Below are positions 16,138-27,767 of a stretch of 64,000 nt of DNA, piece by piece. A model generated the notes under the pieces. That model saw only the letters and a program-made list of their open reading frames with translations. It had not been told where the DNA came from and searched no databases. The stretch's first letter is position 1. Each line of letters begins with the position of its first letter. The DNA is from JARRQJ01 sp963810615 (GTDB lineage Bacteria > Pseudomonadota > Gammaproteobacteria > DRLM01). The DNA lies in contig CAWEOA010000008.1 in assembly GCA_963810615.1 (NCBI GenBank), positions 62,001-126,000 on the forward strand, given 5' to 3'. A program made the translations under genes and the position numbers.

Positions 16138-16773
16138 TTAGAGGCGCCGGGCGAGATAACTCATGAGGAATTCGACGATCTCGATGCGGTTATAGGCCTC
16201 TTGCAGGGAGTTGCCCCACACGGTGACGCCATGACCGTGGATCATGAGCGCGGGCAGTGCCGGAGGCCTTGCCGTAAAGCGTTTTCTTATCTCTGCGGCG
16301 ATAGCGGGGACATTCAGGTGATTGGGGAAGATCGGCAGGGACACGGCCGGCCGCTCTTCCCATACCCCCAGCCCTTTCAGCATCTCCAGCGCCGGTAGCG
16401 GCAACTCGCTGCAGTCCGCCTCACACTGGGCCGCGGCCAGGCACGCCGCCACGCTGTGCACATGTAAACAGGCTTGGGCCTGGGGAAATAGCTGGTAAAT
16501 AACCCGATGGATGGAGGTTTCCGCCGAAGGTTTGGCTGCGTCAGCAAAGCGTTCCACCACGCGGTCCTCGGCAAGGTCGATCCGCAGGAAGTCGTCGCTA
16601 TCCAGGCGCCCTTTGGCCAAGCCGCTGGCGGTGATCCAAAAGCTGGAACCTTGTTGCGGGTCGCGGGCGCTGAGATTGCCGGCGGTACCCGCCATCCAAC
16701 CGCGGGCGTGAAAGTCCCTGGCCATCTCGGCCAGGGCCGTGCGGGAATCTAGGGTGTCGAGGGTGGGTGACAT
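16138..16773 (-). CDS. mtnB: Methylthioribulose-1-phosphate dehydratase
   Basis: This class-II aldolase/adducin-fold protein of 211 residues dehydrates 5-methylthioribulose-1-phosphate in the methionine salvage pathway. The zinc ligands are visible as HVHS and HGHG, and the substrate region as AGTAGNLSARDP and TASGLAKGRL. ATG at 16773 (MSPTLDTLDSR) is chosen because the open frame upstream is low-complexity Arg/Ser/Pro read from antisense to rhlB. It stands alone here: mtnA, mtnC and mtnD are not in view, so the rest of the pathway must lie elsewhere. Confidence 0.9.
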   Translation of the reverse strand: MSPTLDTLDSRTALAEMARDFHARGWMAGTAGNLSARDPQQGSSFWITASGLAKGRLDSDDFLRIDLAEDRVVERFADAAKPSAETSIHRVIYQLFPQAQACLHVHSVAACLAAAQCEADCSELPLPALEMLKGLGVWEERPAVSLPIFPNHLNVPAIAAEIRKRFTARPPALPALMIHGHGVTVWGNSLQEAYNRIEIVEFLMSYLARRL

Positions 16774-16810
16774 GGTTGTTCCGTGGCGGCGCTGCGACGG
16801 GGCAATATTA

Positions 16811-18127
16811 TCACGTACCCTGGCTGGTGTTGGTGGCGTGGGGTTTGCGCGATCGCCCGCTGCGTCGGCGCGGGCCGGCGCGGCTATCGTCCCGGGGCTT
16901 GCCGCTGCGTTTGGCGTCGTGACGGTGGCGGTGGATGGTTTGCGGACGCTGGACGTCCGCCAGCAGCTCCGACGTGACGGGCGCGCTGGGGATGGCGTGA
17001 CCGATATACTTTTCGATGTCCGGCAGGGAAAAGGCATAGGTCTCGCATACAAAGCTCACGGCATCGCCGCTGGCGCCGGCCCGTGCGGTACGGCCGATGC
17101 GGTGTACGTAGTCTTCGGCGTCCTGGGGCAGGTCGAAGTTAAAGACATGGCTGACGTCGGGGATGTGCAGGCCGCGGGCTGCGACATCGGTGGCCACCAT
17201 AATGGGGATCTCGCCTTTTTCGAATTGCGACAGGTATTGCAGCCGTTTTTTCTGCGGGACATCGCCGGATAGGGTGGCCACATGAAAACCGTTGCGCTCC
17301 AGGTAGGCGTGCACCTCTTCACCGGTGCGCTTGGTATTGACGAAGATCATGGTGCGAGTGGCCTGCATGGCGCGCAGCAAGCCGATCAACAAAGGGATCT
17401 TTTCCTCATTGGCCGGGTAATAACTGATTTCGCATACCTGATTTGCAGTGGCTTTATTGGTTTCCACCTGGATCAGTTGGGGATTATTCATGTGTTCGTA
17501 GGCCAGCTCGGTGACCTTGAAGGAGAGCGTGGCCGAAAACAACATGCTCAGGCGCTTTTCGGGTTTGGGCAAGCGACGCAATAAGAATCTAATGTCTTTG
17601 ATGAAGCCCAGGTCGAACATGCGGTCGGCCTCGTCCAAGACCACCACCTGCGCGGCCTTGAGATCGAAAACATGCTGCTGGAAATAATCGATGAGCCGAC
17701 CGGGTGTGCCGATCAAGATATCCACCCCCTCTTCGAGGCGTTTGCGCTGCGTGTCATAGCCGGCGCCGCCGTATACTACCGCCAGACTCAGGTCCGCGTA
17801 ACGCCCTAGCAGTTCCGCATCTTTATGAATTTGCACCGCCAGCTCTCGAGTCGGTGCGACGATGAGGGCGCGGGGTTGGCGTTGGGTGCGGGTCGGCGGG
17901 GACGGCCGCTCGAGGAGATAGGCCATGGTGGCCAGCAAATAGGCGGCGGTCTTGCCGGTACCGGTTTGAGCCTGCCCCGCCACGTCGACGCCGGTCAATG
18001 CCAGGGGCAGAGTTTTGGCCTGGATCGGTGTGCAATTGGCAAAACCGGCGTGGCTTATGCCTTTGATTAGCGCTTCCGGTAGCTTAAGGCTGGAAAGGGG
18101 GATATTGGTCAGATGTTGCTCGCTCAT
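16811..18127 (-). CDS. rhlB: DEAD-box ATP-dependent RNA helicase RhlB
   Basis: This 438-residue helicase has all the expected motifs in order: Q motif (CTPIQAKTLP), AQTGTGKT, PTRELAVQI, GTPGRLID, VLDEADRMFD, SATLS, FVNTKR, VATDVAARGLHIPDV and HRIGRTARAG. The last ~50 residues are a basic Arg/Lys/His-rich RNA-binding tail. RhlB works with RNase E and PNPase in mRNA decay. Its position divergent from trxA-rho is the same as in E. coli and supports the RhlB assignment over other DEAD-box paralogues. Confidence 0.92.
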   Translation of the reverse strand: MSEQHLTNIPLSSLKLPEALIKGISHAGFANCTPIQAKTLPLALTGVDVAGQAQTGTGKTAAYLLATMAYLLERPSPPTRTQRQPRALIVAPTRELAVQIHKDAELLGRYADLSLAVVYGGAGYDTQRKRLEEGVDILIGTPGRLIDYFQQHVFDLKAAQVVVLDEADRMFDLGFIKDIRFLLRRLPKPEKRLSMLFSATLSFKVTELAYEHMNNPQLIQVETNKATANQVCEISYYPANEEKIPLLIGLLRAMQATRTMIFVNTKRTGEEVHAYLERNGFHVATLSGDVPQKKRLQYLSQFEKGEIPIMVATDVAARGLHIPDVSHVFNFDLPQDAEDYVHRIGRTARAGASGDAVSFVCETYAFSLPDIEKYIGHAIPSAPVTSELLADVQRPQTIHRHRHDAKRSGKPRDDSRAGPRRRSGRSRKPHATNTSQGT

Positions 18128-18351
18128 TTGCGCCCAGCATAACAGAAACCTTGTTCTTGGTTACGATATTACGGTATTGTTTGGCGGGATAGTATCGCGC
18201 TCCGACATTGCGGTCGGGCAGCGGATAGGCTATCTTAACCTTTCGTAGTTTAAGATTTAGGCTAAAAACTGTAAGCTGGTGGTGTGCAGAACGCGCCGTG
18301 AAGCCCGGGTAACCCACTGTAGTTCAATTCTGTGCGAGGGAGATCAATTAA

Positions 18352-18675
18352 GTGAGCGAAATTGTTCATATCACCGACGCTACGTTTGATAGTGAGGTTC
18401 TCAAGGCCGACAAGCCGGTGTTGGTGGATTTTTGGGCGGATTGGTGTGGCCCGTGCAAGATGATTGCCCCGATTTTGGACGATGTATCCAAGGATTATGC
18501 CGGTAAGCTGAAGGTTGCCAAGTTGAATATTGATGAAAACCCGGCGACTCCGCCAAAATATGGCATACGCGGGATCCCGACCTTGATGATATTTAAAAGC
18601 GGTAATGTCGAGGCAACCAAGGTCGGGGCCGTATCAAAGTCACAATTGACGGCGTTCATCGATAGCAATTTGTAA
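18352..18675 (+). CDS. trxA: Thioredoxin 1
   Basis: This 107-residue thioredoxin has the FWADWCGPCKMIAP active site and the cis-proline loop GIPTLMIF. It is the general cytoplasmic dithiol reductant, fed by thioredoxin reductase. Translation starts at GTG, preceded by GAGGGAGA at about nine bases. The position between rhlB and rho is conserved across gammaproteobacteria. Between its stop and rho lie 200 bases, the rho leader, in which I do not see a clean intrinsic terminator. Confidence 0.97.
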   Translation: MSEIVHITDATFDSEVLKADKPVLVDFWADWCGPCKMIAPILDDVSKDYAGKLKVAKLNIDENPATPPKYGIRGIPTLMIFKSGNVEATKVGAVSKSQLTAFIDSNL

Positions 18676-18875
18676 CCGTTGCGGCCCCCTAAAGAAACAC
18701 TGGACGCGGGCCGATGGTAATGGTAAGTTTCGAAAAAAATTACTACTGCTGCTGATCAGCCGCCTCGAGTCGGCATATCCCCAATACTATTAGTTTAATC
18801 CGGCCAGCCAACCGGTTCATTTCTACCATTTCGTCTCTATCTCTAAATAAACAAGTAAATCCGAAAGCCGCAAGC

Positions 18876-20131
18876 ATGAATCTTACTGAATTGAAGCAAA
18901 AATCCCCTACTGTACTGTTAGGAATCGCCGATTCGATGGGTATCGAAGGCATGGCTCGGTCACGCAAGCAGGACGTGATCTTCGCCATCCTGAAGGCCCA
19001 CGCCAAAAAGGGCGAAGACATCTTCGGTGACGGGATCTTGGAAATCCTCCAGGATGGTTTCGGATTTTTGCGCTCCAGCGACAGCTCCTATCTGGCGGGG
19101 CCCGATGACATATACGTATCCCCCAGCCAGATCAGGCGCTTTAATTTACGCACCGGCGACACGGTCTCGGGTAAGATCCGGCCGCCCAAGGAAGGTGAGC
19201 GATACTTCGCCCTGCTCAAGGTAGACGAAATCAATTACGAGTCGCCGGAAAATGCCAAAAACAAAATCCTGTTCGAGAACCTTACGCCGCTATTCGCCAA
19301 CAAGCGCCTGAATCTAGAGTTGGGCAACGGCAGTACAGAAGACATTACCGTCAGGATCATCGACTTGGTGGCCCCTATCGGCAAAGGGCAACGCGGCATG
19401 ATCGTCTCTCCCCCCAAAGCGGGTAAGACCATGATGCTGCAAAACATCGCCCACTCCCTGGCGCACAATCACCCCGAATGCTATCTCATGGTGCTGCTGA
19501 TCGACGAGCGGCCGGAAGAGGTGACGGAGATGGCGCGTTCGGTGCGCGGCGAAGTGATCTCCAGTACCTTCGATGAGCCGGCCACCCGCCATGTGCAGGT
19601 GGCGGAGATGGTCATCGAAAAGGCCAAGCGCCTGGTGGAGCACAAGCGCGATGTCGTGATTCTGTTGGACTCCATTACCCGCTTGGCGCGGGCCTACAAT
19701 ACCGTCATCCCCTCTTCCGGTAAGGTGCTGACCGGCGGTGTGGATGCCAATGCCTTGCAGCGGCCTAAGCGCTTTTTCGGCGCGGCACGTAATATCGAAG
19801 AGGGTGGCAGCTTGACGATTATTGCCACGGCCCTGATCGAAACCGGTTCGCGTATGGATGATGTGATCTACGAGGAATTCAAGGGTACGGGTAACAATGA
19901 GATTCATCTCGATCGCAAGATCGCTGAAAAACGTATTTATCCGGCCATCAACATCAATCGCTCCGGCACGCGCCGCGAAGAGTTGCTGACGCACCCCGAT
20001 GAGTTGCAGAAGATGTGGATCCTGCGCAAGCTGCTGCATCCTATGGATGAGCTGGCGGCCATGGAGTTCATCCTCGATAGGCTCAAGGCCACCAAGACCA
20101 ATTCAGATTTTTTCGAGTCGATGAAGCGTTC

Positions 20132-20135
<4 letters not shown>
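18876..20135 (+). CDS. rho: Transcription termination factor Rho
   Basis: The full-length 419-residue hexameric RNA-dependent ATPase ends transcription at C-rich untranslated sites. The N-terminal MNLTELKQKSPTVLLGIAD and the cold-shock-like RNA-binding segment DGFGFLRSSDSSYLAGPDDIY are typical. Walker A is SPPKAGKTMMLQ, Walker B VVILLDSITRLARAYN, and the R-loop region is GGVDANALQRPKRFFGAARN. Its stop codon overlaps that of the convergent glgP within a CTAG tetranucleotide. The 200-base leader is a likely site of autogenous attenuation, as in E. coli, which is inference. Confidence 0.98.
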
Positions 20136-22627
<2,492 letters not shown>

Positions 22628-22710
22628 GATGCTTTTCCCTAAATGTTACATTCCTGCGAAACGAAGCAATGGGTTACAGTAATGTATATTACGGTCGCCC
22701 CGATTGATTC

Positions 22711-22738
22711 TTGAAAGAGACACTTTACCTTGTATACG
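22711..22738 (+). promoter_or_regulatory. Candidate sigma70 promoter for rpmE
   Basis: TTGAAA (22711-22716) and TATACG (22733-22738) are separated by 16 bases, about 97 bases ahead of the rpmE start codon. The -35 has five of six consensus bases and the -10 four of six. Spacing is slightly short. Confidence 0.4.
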
Positions 22739-22835
22739 CCTCTTGCCGGTTTTAGCGAATTTGCGTATCATGGCCGGCTCTTTGGGCGGGCTCTATGGTT
22801 GGTATTTCCCGCTTGGCGATTAATCGAGGTGCGAC

Positions 22836-23045
22836 ATGAAACCGGATATACACCCCACCTACAGCGAAATCAAGGTGACTTGCAGTTGTGGGAATACCTT
22901 TACTACCCGTTCCACGGTAGGGCGTGATCTGCACTTGGACGTGTGCTCGGCATGCCACCCGTTTTATACAGGCAAACAAAAGCTTGTGGATACCGCCGGA
23001 CGCGTGGATAAATTCCGCCAGAAGTATGGTATGAACCGCGGCTAG
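22836..23045 (+). CDS. rpmE: Ribosomal protein L31, zinc-binding form
   Basis: The 69-residue protein has CSCG near the start and CSACH further on, the four-cysteine (C+) arrangement of the zinc-binding L31 type. The C-terminal KLVDTAGRVDKFRQKYGM is conserved. L31 bridges the ribosomal subunits. By contrast with the C- paralogue, this form is expected under zinc-replete conditions. It is monocistronic or leaky into the nuclease gene; the terminator hairpin begins 26 bases after its stop. Confidence 0.97.
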   Translation: MKPDIHPTYSEIKVTCSCGNTFTTRSTVGRDLHLDVCSACHPFYTGKQKLVDTAGRVDKFRQKYGMNRG

Positions 23046-23052
23046 GTCGTCC

Positions 23053-23877
23053 GTGACGACGGAAATCAAGGAAAGGGCGCGTCGCAAACGCGCCCTTTCT
23101 TGTTTTCAGCTCGTCATCCTGCTTGGGGCGTGGTTATGCCTATTCCCATCGGCAAGTCCGGCCGCAGCAAGCCGACAGTGCGGTGCCGATCATATCGATG
23201 AACACGTCAGGGTCGACCATGTCTACGACGGCGATACGGTGACGCTTGGCGATGGACGCAGGCTACGCTTGATCGGTATCGATACGCCGGAACTGGGCCG
23301 GGAAGGCAATCCCGATCAACCCTACGCTGTGGCGGCCCGCGATGCCCTGCGCGCCTTGCTCCGGGATCGGCCGGAGCTGGATCTGCGCCTCGACCAGACC
23401 CGCCGTGACGTCTACGGCCGCCTCCTCGCCCACGCCTTTCTTGTCGACGGTACCAGCCTGTCGGCGTGGTTGCTGGAAAAAGGTTATGCCACGTTGCTGA
23501 TAATTCCGCCCAATGATTGGAATGCAGCGTGCTATCAAGCCGCCGAACGGCGTGCCCGAGCGGATGCAGCGGGGATTTGGGCCCTGCCCGAGTATCACGC
23601 CATCGCCTCCACACGGCTACCAAAAACGGCGCGGGGTTATCACGTGATCACAGGACGTATCACTCATATCGGCCAGAGCGCGCGATCGCTGTGGCTGGAC
23701 CTGCAGGGAAAGGTGGCGGCGCGCATCGACCGCCGGGATCTGCACTATTTTTCGGAACGGTCCTGGGATGGGCTGGTGCACAGGCAGGTCATGGTGCGGG
23801 GCTGGGTATATCCCTATCACGATGAGCTGACTGTGCGCTTGCGCTATCCCGCGGATTTGGAGGTGCTTGATCCATAA
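23053..23877 (+). CDS. Exported thermonuclease-family (SNase) protein
   Basis: The 274-residue protein has a basic n-region, a hydrophobic core (LVILLGAWLCLFPSA) and an SPAAA cleavage region. A staphylococcal-nuclease-like OB domain follows from about residue 55: VYDGDTVTL, RLIGIDTPELG, YGRLLAHAFLVDG and WLLEKGYA. The catalytic Asp/Arg/Glu set is plausible (D in DGDT, E in TPE, R in YGR). The last ~80 residues form a second OB-like beta segment. GTG at 23053 is the only usable start: an in-frame stop lies at 23032-23034, and the next ATG/GTG/TTG is inside the SNase core. The rpmE terminator hairpin therefore lies within codons 7-18. Confidence 0.85.
   Translation: MTTEIKERARRKRALSCFQLVILLGAWLCLFPSASPAAASRQCGADHIDEHVRVDHVYDGDTVTLGDGRRLRLIGIDTPELGREGNPDQPYAVAARDALRALLRDRPELDLRLDQTRRDVYGRLLAHAFLVDGTSLSAWLLEKGYATLLIIPPNDWNAACYQAAERRARADAAGIWALPEYHAIASTRLPKTARGYHVITGRITHIGQSARSLWLDLQGKVAARIDRRDLHYFSERSWDGLVHRQVMVRGWVYPYHDELTVRLRYPADLEVLDP
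23071..23106 (+). terminator. Rho-independent terminator of rpmE, inside the nuclease coding start
   Basis: GAAAGGGCGCGT pairs perfectly over 12 bases with ACGCGCCCTTTC around a CGCAA loop and is followed by TTGTTTT. It is a textbook intrinsic terminator 26 bases after rpmE, but it starts 18 bases into the downstream nuclease gene. Confidence 0.9.
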
Positions 23878-24025
23878 GCACGTGAAATTCGAATATCGCT
23901 AATTTCTCCGCGCAACACGGCATCTCATCTCGCCATGGGAATTTGTGATTGACTAGCTTAAGCTTAAGACGTTCGCGAACCGGTTTCTTCAACAGCTGCT
24001 GAATTTTTCTATTGGGTAATAAACC

Positions 24026-25270
24026 ATGCATAAAGATCGCAAACAGGCCGCCCTGGATTATCACGAGCTACCCCGGCCCGGCAAGATCGGTATCTCAATC
24101 ACCAAGCCCTGCCTGAGTCAGGAGGATTTATCGCTGGCCTATACCCCGGGGGTGGCCGAACCGGTTCGGGCCATCGCGACCGATCCCGAGGCGGCCTATC
24201 GCTACACCTCCAAGGGCAATTTGGTGGCGGTTATCACCGACGGCAGCGCCGTGCTCGGCTTGGGTAAGGTGGGCGCCTTGGCGGGCAAGCCGGTGATGGA
24301 AGGCAAAGGGGTGTTGTTCAAGAAGTTCGCCAATATCGATGTGTTCGATATTGAGGTGGACGCGCGTTCACCCGAGGCCTTTATCGAAACCGTGGTCGCC
24401 ATCGCCCCTACTTTCGGCGGCATCAACCTGGAAGATATCGCCGCACCGCATTGTTTTATGATCGAGGAGGAGTTGATCCGCCGCTTGGATATTCCCGTCT
24501 TCCACGACGACCAACACGGCACCGCCATTATTGTCACCGCCGGTTTGTTGAACGCCTTGGAGCTGCAGGGCAAGACGTTGGCGGAATCGCGCATCGTCTG
24601 TTTAGGCGCCGGTGCGGCGGCCATCGCCTCCATGCATTTGCTGCTGGGTTTGGGGGCGCGGAAAGAGAATATCGCGCTGGTGGATCGTAGCGGCGTCATC
24701 CATAGTGGCCGCGACGACCTCAATGTCTATAAACGCGAGTTCGCCATCGACACCGCGAATCGCACCCTGGCGGATGCCATGCAGGGCGCGGATGTGTTCA
24801 TCGGCCTGTCGGGTCCGGATTTGGTTACGGCGGAGATGTTGGCGGTCATGGCAGCCAAGCCGGTGATCTTCGCCCTCTCCAATCCCGACCCGGAGATCAG
24901 CCCGGAATTGGCGCACACAGTGCGCAATGATCTCATCATGGCCACGGGGCGCAGTGATTATCCCAACCAGGTGAACAATGTGCTGGGTTTTCCCTTTATC
25001 TTCCGTGGTGCGCTGGATGTGCGGGCGACCCGCATCAATCAAGCGATGCAGATCGCCGCGGTCCATGCCTTATGCGCGTTGGCGCGCGAGCCGGTTCCGG
25101 CGGAGGTGCTCGGCGCCTATAAATTGCAGCATCTGGAATTCGGCCCGGAGTACATCATGCCTACGCCTTTGGATCCGCGCTTGATCGATTATGTGCCGCC
25201 GGCGGTGGCGCGGGCCGCGGTGGAAACCGGCGTGGCGCGCCAGAACTACCCGGATTTTTATCCGGCTTAA
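24026..25270 (+). CDS. NAD(P)-dependent malic enzyme, short form
   Basis: The 414-residue protein converts malate to pyruvate and CO2. It has the malic-domain opening SLAYTPGVAEPVRAI, the catalytic Lys region (GKVGALAGKPVMEGKGVLFKKF), the metal-binding segment HDDQHGTAIIVTAGLLNAL and an NAD(P)-binding GAGAAAIASMHLL. It ends where MaeB-type enzymes usually continue into a phosphotransacetylase-like domain, so this is the short version lacking that regulatory domain. Cofactor preference cannot be settled by eye. It is followed by malate dehydrogenase and citrate synthase on the same strand, which suggests joint control of the C4/pyruvate branch point. Confidence 0.93.
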   Translation: MHKDRKQAALDYHELPRPGKIGISITKPCLSQEDLSLAYTPGVAEPVRAIATDPEAAYRYTSKGNLVAVITDGSAVLGLGKVGALAGKPVMEGKGVLFKKFANIDVFDIEVDARSPEAFIETVVAIAPTFGGINLEDIAAPHCFMIEEELIRRLDIPVFHDDQHGTAIIVTAGLLNALELQGKTLAESRIVCLGAGAAAIASMHLLLGLGARKENIALVDRSGVIHSGRDDLNVYKREFAIDTANRTLADAMQGADVFIGLSGPDLVTAEMLAVMAAKPVIFALSNPDPEISPELAHTVRNDLIMATGRSDYPNQVNNVLGFPFIFRGALDVRATRINQAMQIAAVHALCALAREPVPAEVLGAYKLQHLEFGPEYIMPTPLDPRLIDYVPPAVARAAVETGVARQNYPDFYPA

Positions 25271-25350
25271 CGCGCGCGCATGCAGGCTGCATGCTGATCG
25301 AGCGTCGCGGCGTACGCAAGGATTGCCGGCAACTTCAGGAGGAGCAAGCT

Positions 25351-26274
25351 ATGCGCAAGATTGCGGTGGTTGGCCCAGGGCGGGTGGGGGAGTCCACCGC
25401 ACAGATTTTGGCCCAGCAGTCCTTGTGTCACGAACTGGTTTTGCTGGGGACCCGGGAGAGCGTGGCCCGCGGTATCGCCCTGGATATCCAAGAGTCCGCA
25501 CCGTTGTTCGGCTTTGATACCCGCGTCGTCGGCGGTGCCGATCCCGCCCTGTTGCGCGACGCCGACCTGGTCATTATCACTGCGGGACAAGCACGCAAGC
25601 CGGGCATGAGTCGCGACGATTTGCGCGATGCCAACCTGGCGGTGATTCGCTCCGTGGTAGATGAAGTGCTGCGCTTCGCGCCGCAGGCCATGGTGCTGAT
25701 GGTTACCAATCCGGTGGATGTACTCACCTATGCCACCTGGCGCCAGACCGGCTGGCCGCGCCGGCGCATCCTCGGCCTGTCCGGGGTGTTGGATAGCGCA
25801 CGTATGGCGAGTTTCGTGGCTCAGGCCAGCGGCTATTCGGTGCGCGACATCACCGCGATGGTGATCGGCGGTCACGGCGATGCCATGGTGCCTCTGCCCG
25901 AGTACACGTGCATCAACGGCATCCCCATCAGACATATCCTCGACCGGGACACGATCGCCCGGCTTATCGAGCATACTCGCAAAGGCGGCGCGGAGATCCT
26001 GGCCTTGAAACAGACCAGCAGCGCTTATGACTCTCCCGCTGCCTCTATCGCCACCATGGTGGAGGCGGTGATCCGCGATCGCAAACGCATCCTGCCGTGT
26101 GTCGCCATCCTGGACGGTGAATACGGCCAGCGCGATATCGCTATGGGGGTTCCGGTAGTATTGGGTTTGTCCGGTGTGGAAAAAGTGTTTGAATTGCCGC
26201 TAACCGATGAAGAAAGTCGCGCCTTGCTTCGTTCCAGCGAAGCGGTGCGGGCAAGTCTGTCCGGTCTGCCATAA
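25351..26274 (+). CDS. mdh: Malate dehydrogenase, LDH-like type
   Basis: This 307-residue NAD-dependent dehydrogenase belongs to the LDH-like malate dehydrogenases rather than the E. coli type. VVGPGRVGESTAQIL is the Rossmann motif, TAGQARKPGMSRDDL carries the substrate-specifying Arg (LDH has Gln), and VIGGHGDAMVPLPEYT carries the catalytic His. GPGRVG replaces the common GAGxVG. ATG at 25351 follows GGAGGAG and starts the Rossmann strand; a longer in-frame start has no support. It lies between malic enzyme and citrate synthase. Confidence 0.93.
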   Translation: MRKIAVVGPGRVGESTAQILAQQSLCHELVLLGTRESVARGIALDIQESAPLFGFDTRVVGGADPALLRDADLVIITAGQARKPGMSRDDLRDANLAVIRSVVDEVLRFAPQAMVLMVTNPVDVLTYATWRQTGWPRRRILGLSGVLDSARMASFVAQASGYSVRDITAMVIGGHGDAMVPLPEYTCINGIPIRHILDRDTIARLIEHTRKGGAEILALKQTSSAYDSPAASIATMVEAVIRDRKRILPCVAILDGEYGQRDIAMGVPVVLGLSGVEKVFELPLTDEESRALLRSSEAVRASLSGLP

Positions 26275-26312
26275 GCCAGCCGGTGGGCGTTCAGTCTTGA
26301 GGAGCCACGTCC

Positions 26313-27677
26313 ATGGTCGATAAAAAACACACGCTGACATTGACCGATAATGCCAGCGGCAAATCCATTGAATTGCAGGTAGTGCAAGGAACGCATGGCC
26401 CGCCGGTCGTCGACATCGGCGCGCTCTATCGCGATTTCGGCTATTTCACTTACGATCCGGGCTTCGTCTCTACCGCCAGTTGCCGTAGCGCCATCACCTT
26501 CATCGACGGTGATCAGGGCGTGCTGTTGTACCGCGGATATCCCATCGAGCAGTTGGCGGAGAAGAGTTCTTTCCTTGAGGTGGCTTATTTGATGCTGTAC
26601 GGCGAATTACCTACCGAAGCGCAGCTCGCCAAGTTCTCCGAAATGATCATACACCACACCATGATCAATGAAAGCCTGAAGAGTTTCTATCAAGGCTTTT
26701 ATCATGATGCCCATCCCATGGCCACCATGGTGGGCGTAGTGGGTTCACTCTCGGCGTTCTATCATGACTCGACCGATATTCGTAATCCTCAACATCGCGA
26801 AATCGCCGCGCATCGCATGATCGCCAAGATGCCGACCATCGCTGCGGCCAGCTACAAACACTCCGTCGGCACCCCCTTCGTCTATCCGAAAAACAGTTTG
26901 AGTTATACCGGTAATTTCTTGCGCATGATGTTTGCCTTGCCCACCGAGGAATATCAGGTGGACCCGGTGGCGGAAAAGGCTTTGGACCTGATATTTATCC
27001 TGCATGCCGATCACGAGCAGAACGCCAGCACCTCCACGGTTCGTCTGGCCGGCAGCTCCGCGGCCAATCCTTTTGCCTGCATTGCCTCGGGCATCGCGGC
27101 GTTGTGGGGGCCTGCGCACGGCGGCGCCAATGAGGCGGTGCTGCGCATGCTGGCGCAAATCGGCAACGTAAAACACATCCCCGAATACATCGCCAAGGCC
27201 AAGGATAAGAACGATCCCTTCCGGCTCATGGGTTTCGGCCATCGCGTCTATAAAAACTACGATCCGCGGGCGCGCATCATCCGCAAGATGTGCCATGAAG
27301 TGCTGGACAAATTGGGCGACGACCGCGACCCGTTCTTCGAGCTGGCGCTGCGTCTCGAAGAAGTGGCGCTCAAGGACGACTATTTCGTGGAGCGCAAGCT
27401 CTATCCCAATGTTGATTTCTATTCCGGCCTGATCTATAAGGCCTTGGGGATTCCCACCAACATGTTCACGGTGATGTTTGCCATAGCCCGCACTGTGGGC
27501 TGGGTGGCGCAATGGATGGAAATGATCGCTGAGCCCGATCAGAAAATCGGTCGGCCGCGTCAACTCTATACCGGTCCCGCCTGCCGTGATTACGTACCGA
27601 TCCGCAAGCGCAAACAGAGCGAGCATAAGGGCGGCGTGGATGGGGAGTTGAACGGCGAGGCGCGCAATACCGACTAG
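26313..27677 (+). CDS. gltA: Citrate synthase
   Basis: The 454-residue type-II-like citrate synthase condenses acetyl-CoA and oxaloacetate. The catalytic residues are seen in LHADHEQNASTSTVRLAGSS (His), MGFGHRVYKNYDPRA (His) and the later Asp region (VDFYSGLIYKALGIP). The C-terminal RPRQLYTGPACRDYVPI is typical. It carries an extra ~20-residue acidic/charged tail after RKRKQSEHKGG. Only 38 bases separate it from mdh, with GAGGAG before the ATG, so mdh and gltA are probably cotranscribed. Confidence 0.96.
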   Translation: MVDKKHTLTLTDNASGKSIELQVVQGTHGPPVVDIGALYRDFGYFTYDPGFVSTASCRSAITFIDGDQGVLLYRGYPIEQLAEKSSFLEVAYLMLYGELPTEAQLAKFSEMIIHHTMINESLKSFYQGFYHDAHPMATMVGVVGSLSAFYHDSTDIRNPQHREIAAHRMIAKMPTIAAASYKHSVGTPFVYPKNSLSYTGNFLRMMFALPTEEYQVDPVAEKALDLIFILHADHEQNASTSTVRLAGSSAANPFACIASGIAALWGPAHGGANEAVLRMLAQIGNVKHIPEYIAKAKDKNDPFRLMGFGHRVYKNYDPRARIIRKMCHEVLDKLGDDRDPFFELALRLEEVALKDDYFVERKLYPNVDFYSGLIYKALGIPTNMFTVMFAIARTVGWVAQWMEMIAEPDQKIGRPRQLYTGPACRDYVPIRKRKQSEHKGGVDGELNGEARNTD

Positions 27678-27767
27678 GACATCGATCGTCGCACGACAAA
27701 CCGTGAGCGATCGGCTCCCAGCAAAGTCCACCTGCTCGAAATCTTATCTAAACCTGCAATGCGGCGC

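Noticed and set aside
16774..17052. N-terminal extension of mtnB into the rhlB region
   Set aside because: The extra 93 residues are Arg/Ser/Pro/Ala-rich shadow of rhlB; MtnB homologues begin at the ATG at 16773.
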